Below, one piece after another: positions 1-8,058 of a stretch of DNA of 64,000 nucleotides (the first letter of the stretch is position 1; each line of letters begins with the position of its first letter). The translations under genes and the position numbers were made by a program. Source of the DNA: JADJPO01 sp963724535 (GTDB lineage Bacteria; Actinomycetota; Actinomycetes; Actinomycetales; Kineosporiaceae). The notes beneath the pieces are model-generated. The model did no database searches, was not told the origin of the DNA, and was given only the letters and a program-made list of their open reading frames with translations. The stretch spans positions 434,001 through 498,000 of the forward strand of contig CAVRVD010000017.1 of assembly GCA_963724535.1 (NCBI GenBank), in the 5' to 3' direction.

Positions 1-1
1 C

Positions 2-514
2 ACCAGTCAGTACGCCCTCAACCTGGGTCTGCTCGCCTTCATCCTCTGGTCGAACCTGGGTACCCGGAGGCTGACCAGGGCCCGCCTGCTGCTGCCCCTG
101 GTCGTGGTCGCCGCGGTCGCGGCCGGTTTTCTCGCCCACGTCCCCACCGAGGGCAATGACGTAGCCCTCGAGGCCGCGTTGACCAGCAGCGGTGCGGTGC
201 TGGGGGTGCTGGCCGGGCTGCTGGTCCGGGTCGAGCCGGCGGGCGACGGCTCCTCGCTGGTGATGCGTGCCGGATCCGCATACGCCACTCTGTGGGTCGC
301 GGTGATCGGCGGCCGGATGGCCTTCGCCTACGGCGCTGAGCACTGGTTCGGCCACCAGATCGCCACCTTCTCGGTCGTCCACGAGATCACCGGTGCCGCA
401 GCCTGGACAGCCGCCTTCGTCCTGATGGCGCTGGCCATGGTGCTCACTCGGGTCGCTGTCACCACCGCGCGGGCCGCGCAGGTGAACCGCCGCCTGATCG
501 AGGTACCGGCATGA
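2..514 (+). CDS. membrane protein, 5' end outside the window
   Basis: The reading frame is open from base 2 and stops at 514, so the N-terminus lies upstream of the window. The visible 170 residues hold about five hydrophobic segments separated by short loops, one rich in Arg. This indicates an integral membrane protein of unknown function. Its stop overlaps the start of the next gene by 4 bp (ATGA), so the two are translationally coupled and probably form an operon with the CPBP protease. I do not recognise a named family. Confidence 0.7.
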   Translation, partial: TSQYALNLGLLAFILWSNLGTRRLTRARLLLPLVVVAAVAAGFLAHVPTEGNDVALEAALTSSGAVLGVLAGLLVRVEPAGDGSSLVMRAGSAYATLWVAVIGGRMAFAYGAEHWFGHQIATFSVVHEITGAAAWTAAFVLMALAMVLTRVAVTTARAAQVNRRLIEVPA

Positions 515-1401
515 GCACCGCACCTCTCGATCCCACTGTGGATCTCACCGTCGATGCCACTGTCGATGCTGTCGTCGACACCACCGTCGGCGCCCGGTAC
601 GGCGCCCTGGCCACGGGGCCGGACCGGTCCCCGGCGCCCGTGCGCCGTCCGATCCTCGCGGCGGTCGCCGTTCTGGTCGCCAGCGGGGCGGTCGCGATCG
701 GCACCGCAGGAGTGATGGACGTCCTGGCCCCGGGCGCGGACGGAAGGACCGCGGCCCTGGTCGGGCTAGGGGTGCTCACTGTGTTGGCCGCGGTCCTGGT
801 GGCCGCACTGCGCCATCGCCCCGGGATGGCTCTCGACGCGCTCGGGTTCACCCACCCACGTGCCTGGCGGCGGCCGTGGCTGCTCGCCGTCCCCTCGGTG
901 CTGGCCCTGGCCGCACTGGCGGGCGGCGTCCGGGCACCGGACTCCTCGGCGGCGCTGGTCGTACTGCTTGTCGGCTACACCGTGACGGGAGTCACCGAGG
1001 AGACGCTGTGGCGCGGCACCGTGCTGCAGTTGCTGCGCCCGCTGGGTGACCGTCGGGCGGTGCTGCTCGGCTCGCTGCTGTTCGGCCTCGCGCACCTGAC
1101 CAACGTCGTCTTCCGGGGCAACCCCGCACTGGTCGGTGCGCAGGCATTCGGAGCCGCCTGCTTCGGGGTCGGCTACGCCGCGATCCGGTTGCGTACCGGA
1201 GCCCTGTGGCCGCTCATCGCCACTCACCTCCTCACCGACCTTGTGCCGCACGTAGGCAGGCTGCCTGCGCTCGCGGTCTTCGTGGCCCAGGACGTCGTCC
1301 TGCTCCTGGTCGGGCTGGCGCTGCTGTTCGGGGGCCGGCTCATGGCCGTGCGGCCGCGGGGTGCGGGAGCCCCTCAGTCCGGTAGCCGGCCGCTCTCGTA
1401 G
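511..1401 (+). CDS. CPBP family intramembrane metalloprotease
   Basis: A 296-residue polytopic membrane protein. It carries the three CPBP (Abi/CAAX protease-like) motifs: EETLWRG near residues 163-169, FGLAHL near 191-196, and an H-x3-D pair near 239-243. The paired glutamates and the histidines are the expected metal and catalytic residues. CPBP proteins cleave or process substrates inside the membrane, and the substrate here cannot be predicted. The first 45 residues are a low-complexity T/V/D-rich tail. It starts with ATG overlapping the upstream stop. Its 3' end overlaps a convergent response-regulator fragment by 28 bp. Confidence 0.85.
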   Translation: MSTAPLDPTVDLTVDATVDAVVDTTVGARYGALATGPDRSPAPVRRPILAAVAVLVASGAVAIGTAGVMDVLAPGADGRTAALVGLGVLTVLAAVLVAALRHRPGMALDALGFTHPRAWRRPWLLAVPSVLALAALAGGVRAPDSSAALVVLLVGYTVTGVTEETLWRGTVLQLLRPLGDRRAVLLGSLLFGLAHLTNVVFRGNPALVGAQAFGAACFGVGYAAIRLRTGALWPLIATHLLTDLVPHVGRLPALAVFVAQDVVLLLVGLALLFGGRLMAVRPRGAGAPQSGSRPLS

Positions 1402-1690
1402 GCGCAGATGGCGATCTCGACCCGGTTGCGGGCGCCGATCTTGTTCATCAGGCTCCCGATGTGGGTCTTCACCGCGCTCAAGGAGACGTGGAGCTCGTGG
1501 CAGATCTCGGCGTTGGTGCAGCCTCGCGCGACGGTGAGCAGGACCTCCTCCTCGCGCGCGGTGAGCGGTTCGGTGGGCTGGGCGAGGGGCGCGGTCCGGG
1601 CCCGGGCGAAGGCCTCCAGCAGCCGGGCGGTCACGCTTGGTGCGATGAGCGCGTCGCCACGCGCCGCGGCGTGGCTGGCCTGCACGAGTA
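1374..1690 (-). pseudogene. NarL/LuxR response regulator, C-terminal fragment
   Basis: The minus strand encodes a complete LuxR-type helix-turn-helix domain: an LTAREEEVL start, then CTNAEICHELHVSLSAVKTH as the recognition helix region. It is preceded by the linker typical of NarL/FixJ regulators. The receiver domain is missing. Upstream of about 1680 the sequence no longer resembles a regulator and is instead a plus-strand membrane-protein fragment. A rearrangement has therefore removed the N-terminal half. A start codon exists at 1748 but would add unrelated residues. Whether the HTH piece is still made is unknown. Confidence 0.7.
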
Positions 1691-2155
1691 CCTGCTGATC
1701 GACCTGGTCGCCGGCGTCGCGATGGTCGTGCTCGTTGCCGCGATCCACGACCGTCTTAAGGACGCCAGCCCGGCGCTGGCCCAGGTCACCACGGCCTTCG
1801 GCATGATCTGGTCCGGGCTGGTGCTCGCGAGCGGCATGGTCAGCCTCGTCGGCCAGCGCGCTGCGGTCGAGCTGGCCGCCACCGATCGGGCCGAGGGCGT
1901 CTCGACCTGGTCAACGGTCTCCACCGTGCAGGACGCGCTCGGCGGTGGCATCGAGCTGGTCGGTGCCCTCGGGGTCCTGCTGCTCACCGTGGCTGCACTC
2001 CGCACCGGCGTCCTGTCCCGTGGTCTGTCGATCCTGGGCATCGTGATCGGGGTCGCAGGACCCTCGTCCCGCAGGTCGAGGACTCCGCCGCAGTCTTCGG
2101 GATCGGCTTCATCGGTTGGTACTTCTGGGCCGGCCGCACCCTCCTGCGCCGCTGA
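1690..2155 (+). pseudogene. DUF4386-like membrane protein, truncated and frameshifted
   Basis: From about 1690 the plus strand encodes the last two thirds of a small polytopic membrane protein with hydrophobic segments LIDLVAGVAMVVLV and LVGALGVLLLTVAAL. The layout resembles DUF4386-type proteins, though the family call is tentative. The N-terminus is absent, with the breakpoint adjoining the response-regulator fragment. Near 2057 the frame shifts by one. The downstream frame then continues plausibly (FGIGFIGWYFWAGRTLLRR) to a TGA at 2153-2155. It is a broken gene unless the indel is a sequencing error. Confidence 0.6.
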
Positions 2156-2191
2156 CCAGCCCCCCGCACCCCTGTCAGGAAGGGACCCCCG

Positions 2192-2290
2192 ATGACGTTC
2201 CGCAGCTACCTCCGGTACGACGGAGTCGTTGCCCTCGTCGTCGGAGTCGGCCTCTACGCCCTCGGGACCGTCCACGGGCGCCAGGGACCT
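2192..2290 (+). pseudogene. start of a small membrane protein, truncated before the element
   Basis: ATG at 2192 follows a good Shine-Dalgarno (AGGAAGGG). It begins a peptide with one hydrophobic segment (YDGVVALVVGVGLYALGT). After about residue 30 the sequence becomes Arg-rich out-of-character translation that runs toward the attachment site. I read this as the first part of a membrane gene cut off by the rearrangements next to the integrated element. The remaining bases to 2472 hold nothing I can recognise. Confidence 0.4.
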
Positions 2291-2472
2291 CGGCGGCTGG
2301 TTCACCTCACGACCGCTCGCCAGCTCGACACGCGCCGGGCGGCGGCCGTGGCAGCCCACGAGGCGCGGTCGCGGCGACGTCCCGGGTTGCCCGGGCGAGG
2401 GCTGCGGAGTGGTCTCACGCTGCGAGTGGACGATCTGGAGTTCGGGAACCGGCCTGCGACCTGCGGTTTTTT

Positions 2473-2494
2473 GGTGGGCGATACTGGGATCGAA
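2473..2494. repeat. attL, 22-bp core
   Basis: Identical to 12281-12302. The core copies the tRNA-Val 3' half (T-arm and acceptor, complement strand). Only about 20 nt of tRNA sequence is present here, so it is an attachment-site scar and not a tRNA gene. Confidence 0.85.
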
Positions 2495-2601
2495 TCTGAC
2501 TCGCCGATCGTGGCTGATCTGGGCCAATCTGGCGTCTACCTGCAACGATGTGTGCAGCGAGGCGGTCAGGGGTGGACACGGCAGGACACCAAGGGGCACG
2601 C

Positions 2602-2620
2602 TAGTGGCACGTAGTGGCAC
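2602..2620. repeat. paired TAGTGGCAC repeats, possible integrase arm sites
   Basis: Two direct copies of TAGTGGCAC one base apart lie just before the integrase start and about 110 bp inside attL. A matching pair of GTGGCACG repeats lies inside the right end (12213-12232). Paired short repeats inside both ends are what arm-type integrase binding sites look like. The role is inferred. Confidence 0.4.
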
Positions 2621-2633
2621 AGCGAGGGGTCCC

Positions 2634-3752
2634 ATGGCACGCAAGGCTCGGCGGCGAGAGCAGGGCACCGGCTCGGTGCGCCAGCTCCCGTCGGGGCGCT
2701 GGCAGGCCCGCTGGCGCGACGGCGAGGGCAAGCTGCACCCGGCGCCGCAGACCTTCGACACGCGGCTGGACGCTGCGGCGTGGCTGGACGGTGCCGAGCC
2801 CGGCGAGGCCGAGGCCGAACGCAGCGATCCGCGACTTGCCGACTACGCCGAGACGTGGCTAACGAACCGGCCACTGAAGACCCGCACCCGCCAGCACTAC
2901 CGGCGCCTGCTGGACCGGTTCGTGCTCCCGGCCCCGATCGCCGACCAGCGGCTGACTCGGATCACGCCGGCCCGGGTCCGCGCCTGGTATGACGCGCTCG
3001 ATGACTCAACGCCCACACAACGCAGCCACGTCTACCTGCTGTTGCACGCGATCCTGCAGGACGCCTGGCGCGAGGACCTGATTGCGTCCAACCCAGCTCG
3101 GATCCGCGGCGCCGGGACGGCCACGCGGCGCAGCCAGACCAGGATCGCCACCCCCGGCGAGGTCGAGGCCATCGCCGCCGCGATGCCCGAGCGCTACCGG
3201 GCGCTCGTGGTCTTCTCGGCGTGGTGCGCGCTGCGGTTCGGCGAGGCGACCGAGCTGCGCCGGTGCGACGTCGACCTGACCGCCGGCGCCGTCCACATCC
3301 GCCGGGCCGTCGTCCGGCTCGGCGGCCGCTTCGAGGTCACCTCGCCCAAGTCCGACGCCGGGCGACGGACGGTTGCCGTGCCGCCGCACGTCCTGCCCGT
3401 GCTGGCCGACCACCTCGCCGAGCACGTCGAGCCCGGCCAAGACGCGCTGTTGTGGCCGGCGGCCGGCGACCCGAGCCGCCACCTCGCGCCGGCCACGCTG
3501 TTCAAGGTGTTCTATCCCGCGCGGGAGAAGGCCGGCCGACCCGATCTGCGCTGGCACGACCTGCGCCACACCGGTGCCGTCTACGCCGCGCTCGCCGGCG
3601 CCTCTCTGGCCGAGCTGATGGCCCGGCTCGGGCACCGCACCGCCTCCGCGGCGCTGCGCTACCAGCACGCCGCCGAGGGCCGCGACGCCGCCCTGGCCGC
3701 GGCTATGTCCGCCGCGCTCGTGGAGAAGGGAGGCCAGAGCACCACGACCTGA
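2634..3752 (+). CDS. int: tyrosine recombinase / integrase
   Basis: A 372-residue site-specific recombinase that would integrate and excise the element at tRNA-Val. An N-terminal Arg-rich AP2-like arm (residues 1-50) and a SAM-like core-binding domain (about 65-165) precede the catalytic domain. Catalytic residues are visible: the Arg in ALRFGEATELR near residue 200, HDLRH near 307, an LGHRTASAAL box near 330, and the nucleophilic Tyr in LRYQHA near 342. The length is normal and the frame is intact. I chose ATG 2634 because conserved sequence begins there. The open frame upstream runs through the attachment site and is not protein-like. Confidence 0.93.
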   Translation: MARKARRREQGTGSVRQLPSGRWQARWRDGEGKLHPAPQTFDTRLDAAAWLDGAEPGEAEAERSDPRLADYAETWLTNRPLKTRTRQHYRRLLDRFVLPAPIADQRLTRITPARVRAWYDALDDSTPTQRSHVYLLLHAILQDAWREDLIASNPARIRGAGTATRRSQTRIATPGEVEAIAAAMPERYRALVVFSAWCALRFGEATELRRCDVDLTAGAVHIRRAVVRLGGRFEVTSPKSDAGRRTVAVPPHVLPVLADHLAEHVEPGQDALLWPAAGDPSRHLAPATLFKVFYPAREKAGRPDLRWHDLRHTGAVYAALAGASLAELMARLGHRTASAALRYQHAAEGRDAALAAAMSAALVEKGGQSTTT

Positions 3753-3826
3753 CAGAAGGCGGCCCCCGGCGGTGCGGGAACACCGGCCGAGGGCCTCGAC
3801 CGGAACCTACATAGGAGGTCCCGACC

Positions 3827-4288
3827 GTGAACGACATTCAACACATCTGCGAGGGCTGCGGCCACACCGCCGAGCACCTCGTCGTCGCCCTCGCCGCCAA
3901 CGACGGCATCACCCGGCTCCTGCTGTGCGAGGCCTGCGCGGCCGAGAACGCCCGGGCGGCCGAGGCGGCCACCGCTCCCGGCGCGGTGCTGGCCAGCTGG
4001 TCGGCGCCGGGCTGGGCGCAGCGGTCCCGGGTCGACCCGGACGGCGCGGTGATCGAGCACCTGCGCTCCGGCCCGCCGTGCGCCCGGCTCGACCCCGACG
4101 GCGGCGAGGCCGACCTGGCCGTGTGGCTGTCCCAGGTCGACTCGATCGAGACGGGCCCGGGCGGGACGATCCGCGTCGTGCGCTCCGGTGAGCCGGTGGT
4201 GGCCGTCGGCGAGCTGCGCCTGACGCCCGGCCACGCCCGCAGCCTCGCCCGGGCGCTGTCCGGCCTGGCCGGGGCCGCCGACGGGTAG
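3827..4288 (+). CDS. small zinc-ribbon-like protein of unknown function
   Basis: 153 residues starting at GTG 3827 behind a near-consensus AGGAGGT. A CxxC pair near residues 8-11 (CEGCGH) and a second near 34-37 (CEACAA) suggest a small zinc ribbon. The middle is Ala-rich and the C-terminal half alternates short strands and helices. It lies between integrase and a DUF2510/Excalibur gene on the same strand. I do not recognise the family. A DNA-binding or protein-binding accessory of the element is possible but unsupported. Confidence 0.6.
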   Translation: MNDIQHICEGCGHTAEHLVVALAANDGITRLLLCEACAAENARAAEAATAPGAVLASWSAPGWAQRSRVDPDGAVIEHLRSGPPCARLDPDGGEADLAVWLSQVDSIETGPGGTIRVVRSGEPVVAVGELRLTPGHARSLARALSGLAGAADG

Positions 4289-4426
4289 CGGGCAGCAACG
4301 CCAGGCGCCCCCCCGGTCCCGACGGGCCGAGGGGCGTCGTCGTGTGTTCGGTGGAGATCGGGGTGTTTCGGGAGCGCTGCGGGGACGACGTCCGGGAGAG
4401 TGAGCGATCGGAGGCAGGGGAGGGCA

Positions 4427-5204
4427 ATGGCTCAGGGGCAGTGGCACCCGGACCCGTCGCGCCGGCACCAGCTGCGATGGTGGGACGGCCGGGCATGGAC
4501 GCACCACGTCGCCGACAACGGGGCCGTCGGTGCGGATCCGCTCGTGGCTGACCCTGGCCGGGTCGCCGAGGAATGGCCGACCCGCGCCCAACGGGCCGAC
4601 GACCGGACGTTCGCCTCGACGTCCGGCCGGGACCGTTCCCTGCGCCGGCTCGCTCTGCACATCGGCCTGGTGGCAGTGACGCTCGGCGCGTGGCTGTTCG
4701 CCCTGCCGGCGGTGTGGTTGTGGCGTCGCGGGCAACGGGCAGCCGCAGCCGTGGCGGGCGGCGTGGGCGTCATCCTCTTGGGCGCGATCATCACATCGGC
4801 TGGCGGTTCCGACACCACGACGACCACGGCGGCCCAGCCGGCGGCCCAGCCCACGTCCGCGATTGCTCCGCTCGCGTCCGTCCCCGCCTCGGCGAAGACG
4901 ACGGCGCCCAGCGAGGTGTCAACATCGACGGCGGCCAAGGCCGACGACTGCGGCGGTCAAGAAGACCATCACCTCCACGTCAGCAGTGGCGAAGTCCTCG
5001 ACGGCCAAGAAGACCACGACGACCGCGGCCGCCAAGAAGACCACGAGCGCGACCGCGAAGAAGACCACGGCGGCGACTGACCCGAGGTTCGACACGTGCA
5101 AGGCCGCCATCGCGGCTGGCTACGGCCCGTACTACAGGGGCGAGGACCCCGAGTACGCGTGGTATCGCGACGCGGACAGCGACGGGGTCGTCTGCGAGTC
5201 CTAG
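4427..5204 (+). pseudogene. DUF2510 - TM - Excalibur surface protein, frameshifted
   Basis: ATG 4427 follows GGGGAGGG. The N-terminus is a DUF2510 domain (WHPDPSRRHQLRWWDGRAWT), then two membrane segments near residues 78-125 and a Thr/Ala-rich linker. Near 4942 the frame must shift by one to continue a Lys/Thr-rich linker. The shifted frame ends with an Excalibur calcium-binding domain (DADSDGVVCES, with a Cys earlier at DTCKAA) at 5204. In the unshifted frame the protein ends at 5080 with a charged nonsense tail. This cell-surface cargo gene is either broken by an indel in the repetitive linker or misread there. Its function is not established. Confidence 0.75.
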
Positions 5205-5220
5205 CTGACTGAGACGCACG

Positions 5221-5254
5221 CCGCCCCGCCGCGATGGGATGCGCGGCGGGGCGG
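5221..5254. terminator. hairpin between convergent genes
   Basis: Perfect 13-bp GC arms (5221-5233 and 5242-5254) with an 8-nt loop, 16 bp after the stop of the plus-strand surface gene. No T-tract follows, as is usual in high-GC actinobacteria. Confidence 0.55.
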
Positions 5255-5301
5255 TGCGGGCCGTGTCCGGCCTGAGGCCCCAGCCGTGACCGTGGGGCCG
5301 A

Positions 5302-5324
5302 CCGGCCGCCGAGTCGGCGGCCGG
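5302..5324. terminator. hairpin just after the capsid stop
   Basis: Perfect 9-bp arms (5302-5310 and 5316-5324) with a 5-nt loop, 5 bp downstream of the capsid stop on the minus strand. It is placed to end the minus-strand element operon. Confidence 0.5.
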
Positions 5325-5329
5325 GCGTT

Positions 5330-6168
5330 CTAGGTCCGTACGATCTTGGCGACCGAGGCCGGGTGCGGGAAGCCGAACCCGACCCGCATGACGCCCTTGA
5401 CCGCCACCCTGTCGCTGGTGAAGAACGCCGAGGTGTCGACCTCGATCCGGGTGTCCTCGCGCATGACCAGGACGGCCCGGGCCTGGTCGATGCCCCAGAC
5501 CGTGCCGGCGGTGACGTACGGCGCAGACGTACAGGGGGCGGCCGGCCAGGACTGCGCCTCGCCGGCTGCGTCGGGTCCGCCGCGAGTAGGGGCATGTTCG
5601 AGTCGCCGGTGTCGGTCTTCAGCGCGGCCAGGGCGAGCGCGTCGGCCGGGTTGGCGACCCAGCTCGTGATCGTGGCGCCGACCTGCTCGACGTCGGAGAC
5701 GGCTTCCTCGAACGGGTCCAGGTCGGCCCAGGCGGCCGGAGCGACCACAGCGCTCACGCCGACGAGGTCCTCGAGGCCGTCGGGGGCGGGGGCAGGCACG
5801 CTGCTGAACAGGGCCTGGTCGATCCGGCGGGCGAGGTCGCGGGCGAGGCCGTCGCCCACGGCCTGGGCGGCCTCGGGGCTGGAATCGTCGGCGAGCTCGC
5901 GGCTCACGACGCTCAGCCCGGCGACCTTGGGTGGCGACACGACCACCTCGGCGATGGTCGCGTCGGCGGGGGTGATCTCGGCCCCCTCAGCCACCCACTG
6001 CGCGGCGGGGTCGGCGGTCACGACCGGCAGGCGCGCCGCGGTCGAGGTGGTGCGGAAGATCCGCAGGATCTGCGCGGCCACGCTGTAGCCGAAGGTCGGG
6101 GCGATCAAGAGCTGGTCAACCTGCTCGGGCCTGAGCAGGGCAGAGGCGTTGGAGGTGGTGGTGGTCAT
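5330..6168 (-). pseudogene. HK97-family major capsid protein, two frameshifts
   Basis: ATG at 6168 begins a protein whose first ~200 residues look like an HK97-fold capsid: an N-terminal arm, a VVTADPAAQWVAEGAE segment, VVSRELADDS, then an A-domain helix with a DxxL(V)GV loop. The reading frame is lost near 5560. A second frame gives AVLAGRPLYVCA, which is the expected P-domain stretch. A third frame from about 5529 gives VWGIDQARAVLVMREDTRIE and VGFGFPHPASVAKIVRT to a TAG at 5330-5332. Restored, it would be about 280 residues, a normal size. Two indels in 35 bp suggest real decay or a bad assembly patch. It is the main shell protein of a phage or satellite head. Confidence 0.8.
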
Positions 6169-6182
6169 GCGAAGGCTCCAAG

Positions 6183-6201
6183 GGAAACGAAGTTCGTTTC
6201 C
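6183..6201. promoter_or_regulatory. inverted repeat upstream of the capsid start
   Basis: GGAAACGA-agt-TCGTTTCC, perfect 8-bp arms with a 3-nt centre, 15 bp upstream of the capsid ATG. It could be an operator or a leader hairpin. The GAAAC motif also occurs in the large inverted repeat at 9003-9083. Confidence 0.4.
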
Positions 6202-6347
6202 GCTTGGGCTCAGCCCTGCGCGGTTACCCCTCGGGGGCCTGCGTGGCCGTCCGGGGCGCCACGGGCGCCGAACCGGTCCAGCCGGTCACATCATCACCCC
6301 GGCAACCGCCGCGTCGCCGCCGACCGGCCACGCGCAGCACTTACGGT

Positions 6348-6449
6348 GTGGCCGTGCTCGAGACAATCGTTCAGGGCGTCGTCACTGGACTGACCATCGC
6401 GGCCACCGTGCCCGCGGCCAAGGGTGCCTACGCAGGCGCAGGGCGATGA
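6348..6449 (+). CDS. possible 33-residue hydrophobic peptide
   Basis: A GTG-started ORF encodes a short peptide with one possible membrane helix (IVQGVVTGLTIAATVPAA). It resembles in style the N-terminus of the gene at 6588. No clear ribosome site precedes it and it overlaps an antisense coding-like fragment. It may be a remnant and is weakly supported. Confidence 0.2.
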   Translation: MAVLETIVQGVVTGLTIAATVPAAKGAYAGAGR

Positions 6450-6558
6450 GCATGCGCTGACGCCGCGACGGCTGCTGTAGCTCGCCGTAGGTGGGCTCGC
6501 CGCCGAGTCGTTGGATGCGCTCCCCGTCGTTCTCGGTGAACCAGCGCCAAGCACCCGG
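6382..6558 (-). pseudogene. unrecognised coding remnant between capsid and scaffold genes
   Basis: On the minus strand, a stretch open from a stop at 6559-6561 down to a TGA at 6382 has strong GC-ending codon bias and a protein-like composition (FTENDGERIQRLGGEPTYG then SRRQRMLIALRLR). It has no start codon. It could be the tail of a lost element gene. I do not recognise it. Confidence 0.25.
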
Positions 6559-6587
6559 CTACTTCCTCGACGCATAGGGCCGAGGGC

Positions 6588-7055
6588 ATGGACTCGGCGT
6601 TGATCAACACGCTGATGGGTGGCGGGCTGACACTCGCAGGCGGCTTCGCTGCGCTCTGGTGGACCGACCGGCAGTCCATCGCGCGCGAGGTGCGCGAGAG
6701 GAAGCACGAGCGGGAGGTCTGGGCCCGCAACCTCCGCCAGCAGGCGCACGCCGAATTCCTTGCTCTCGCGAACGCCGTTTTCCGAGCCCTCATCGAGAAC
6801 GAGCAAGGCCCCGATGCGGGCGAGCCTCTGGAGAACCTCCTCGCTCCGGTCTGGGATCACTTCGAAGTCCTTCGGATGGTCTCGGACGACGGGACGATCA
6901 AGGCGGCGGAACGGTTGGTTGACGCCCTTCGCCGCTACGCACAGCGTGGTGTGGAGTGGGGTCAGAGGTGCAGTACGCAATGGACGGCTACCTTACTGGC
7001 CGTGAGGTCCGAATTCGGGCTTGACCCGATAGCCAGTGACATCCGCGGCGAGTGA
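6588..7055 (+). CDS. membrane-anchored coiled-coil protein inserted in the head module
   Basis: 155 residues from ATG 6588. One N-terminal membrane helix (GGGLTLAGGFAALWW, residues 11-25) is followed by a charged helix (IAREVRERKHEREVWARNL) that should form a coiled coil, then a helical C-terminal domain. It reads opposite to the minus-strand head genes and sits between the scaffold-like and capsid genes. Its third-position GC is lower than its neighbours (codons such as GTT, CTT, GGT, GAA). Opposite strand, different codon use and an insulated position fit a cargo (moron) gene. Phage-exclusion or superinfection roles are known for proteins of this shape, but nothing here proves it. Confidence 0.6.
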   Translation: MDSALINTLMGGGLTLAGGFAALWWTDRQSIAREVRERKHEREVWARNLRQQAHAEFLALANAVFRALIENEQGPDAGEPLENLLAPVWDHFEVLRMVSDDGTIKAAERLVDALRRYAQRGVEWGQRCSTQWTATLLAVRSEFGLDPIASDIRGE

Positions 7056-7232
7056 CAGGGGGGTGCTTCCGTTGGCGCCCAACGGGGTCGTGAGCGATCA
7101 CCCCCGCCAGGCGCCCAGCGACCTCCCGTAGCGGGCCGCCTTGCCCCGGAGTCGAAATCTTGACCGGCGGAAAAGTGGCCTCCCATCCGGTCCGCCGCGC
7201 CCGCCCGCTCGGGGGGGTACCCCCGGGGGGGC

Positions 7233-7691
7233 TCACCGCCGCGCCCCGCTCAGCACCTGGGACCAGCTCGCCGGGCTCGACGCCGGTGCACCCCGGGCCC
7301 CGCCGTCGAAGCCCGGTGGCGGTGGTGCCACGCCGAGCCCGGGCCGCTGGGTGAGCAGCGTCTCGACCGCCTCGCCGACCAGCTGCTCGTCGACCTGGCC
7401 GTCCTCGCCGCACAACGCGTCCAGGTCGATGCCGCCCAGGGCGAGCAGGTCACCGGGCTGGGCCAGCTGCTCGCCGGCCAGGCGCTCGACCTCGCGGCGG
7501 CGCAGCCCGTCCAGCTGCTCACGCAAGCCGTCGCGCTCGGCCTCGACCTCGCGCAGGCGGGTGCGGTACCTGGCCGCCTCGCGGGATGGCGTGACCGTGC
7601 CGTCGCCGCCCTGGCCCTCGCCTGCCGTGGCCGTGCCCTGCGGCGCCGTGACCGTGCCGTCGCCGCCGTCCTGCGGCGTGCTCGTGCTCAT
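7233..7691 (-). CDS. scaffold-like protein of the head module
   Basis: 152 residues from ATG 7691 behind CAGGAGAT. A disordered Gly/Thr/Gln N-terminus is followed by a strong heptad-like helix (residues about 40-75, ARYRTRLREVEAERDGLREQ). A second helical part ends in a Pro/Gly-rich tail with SWSQVLS. Small acidic, coiled-coil proteins with this plan are usually encoded immediately upstream of HK97 capsid genes in actinobacterial prophages and act as assembly scaffolds. Here it is upstream of the capsid gene on the same strand, though a foreign gene separates them. The scaffold role is inferred from shape and position. Confidence 0.55.
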   Translation of the reverse strand: MSTSTPQDGGDGTVTAPQGTATAGEGQGGDGTVTPSREAARYRTRLREVEAERDGLREQLDGLRRREVERLAGEQLAQPGDLLALGGIDLDALCGEDGQVDEQLVGEAVETLLTQRPGLGVAPPPPGFDGGARGAPASSPASWSQVLSGARR

Positions 7692-7713
7692 CGGTGATCT
7701 CCTGTTCGTCGGC

Positions 7714-8058
7714 TCACGACGTCGCCTCGGCCACGCCGGCCCACGACCGGCGGATGACGGCGCCGCCGCCGGTCACCGCGCGGACCGTCGTCATCACCGC
7801 CGGGAGTGGAGCGATCCCGCAGGCGCCGAGCAGCGTCTGCTCGGCCTCGGTCGCCGGGCGGGTCAGCCGGCCACGTGTCACCCGGTGGCGCCGGTCCTCG
7901 GCGAAGAGGTCGCGGACCGCGACCTGCCGGGCGTCCTCCGCCCGGCGCAGCTGGCAGTCGATCGCGTGACGCCAGGCGAGGACGCCGGCCGGGTGGCCGA
8001 CCATCCGCGGTCCGGCGCACTCCGGGCAGACCGCGCCTGGATTCGGATGCTGAGTCAT
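7714..8058 (-). CDS. small Cys-motif protein of unknown function
   Basis: 114 residues. The ATG at 8058 is decided by a perfect AAGGAGGAGG 6 bp upstream and by the 4-bp ATGA overlap with the WhiB-like gene. A CPECAG motif near residues 11-16 could be half of a metal site. The rest is an Arg-rich helical region, then a hydrophobic stretch with a Gly-rich turn. No family recognised. It belongs to the minus-strand operon leading to the scaffold gene, 22 bp downstream. Confidence 0.55.
   Translation of the reverse strand: MTQHPNPGAVCPECAGPRMVGHPAGVLAWRHAIDCQLRRAEDARQVAVRDLFAEDRRHRVTRGRLTRPATEAEQTLLGACGIAPLPAVMTTVRAVTGGGAVIRRSWAGVAEATS

Noticed and set aside
2473..2494. Possible second tRNA-Val gene at the left end
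   Set aside because: Only the last ~20 nt of tRNA sequence are present and no D-arm or anticodon arm can be folded. It is the att scar.
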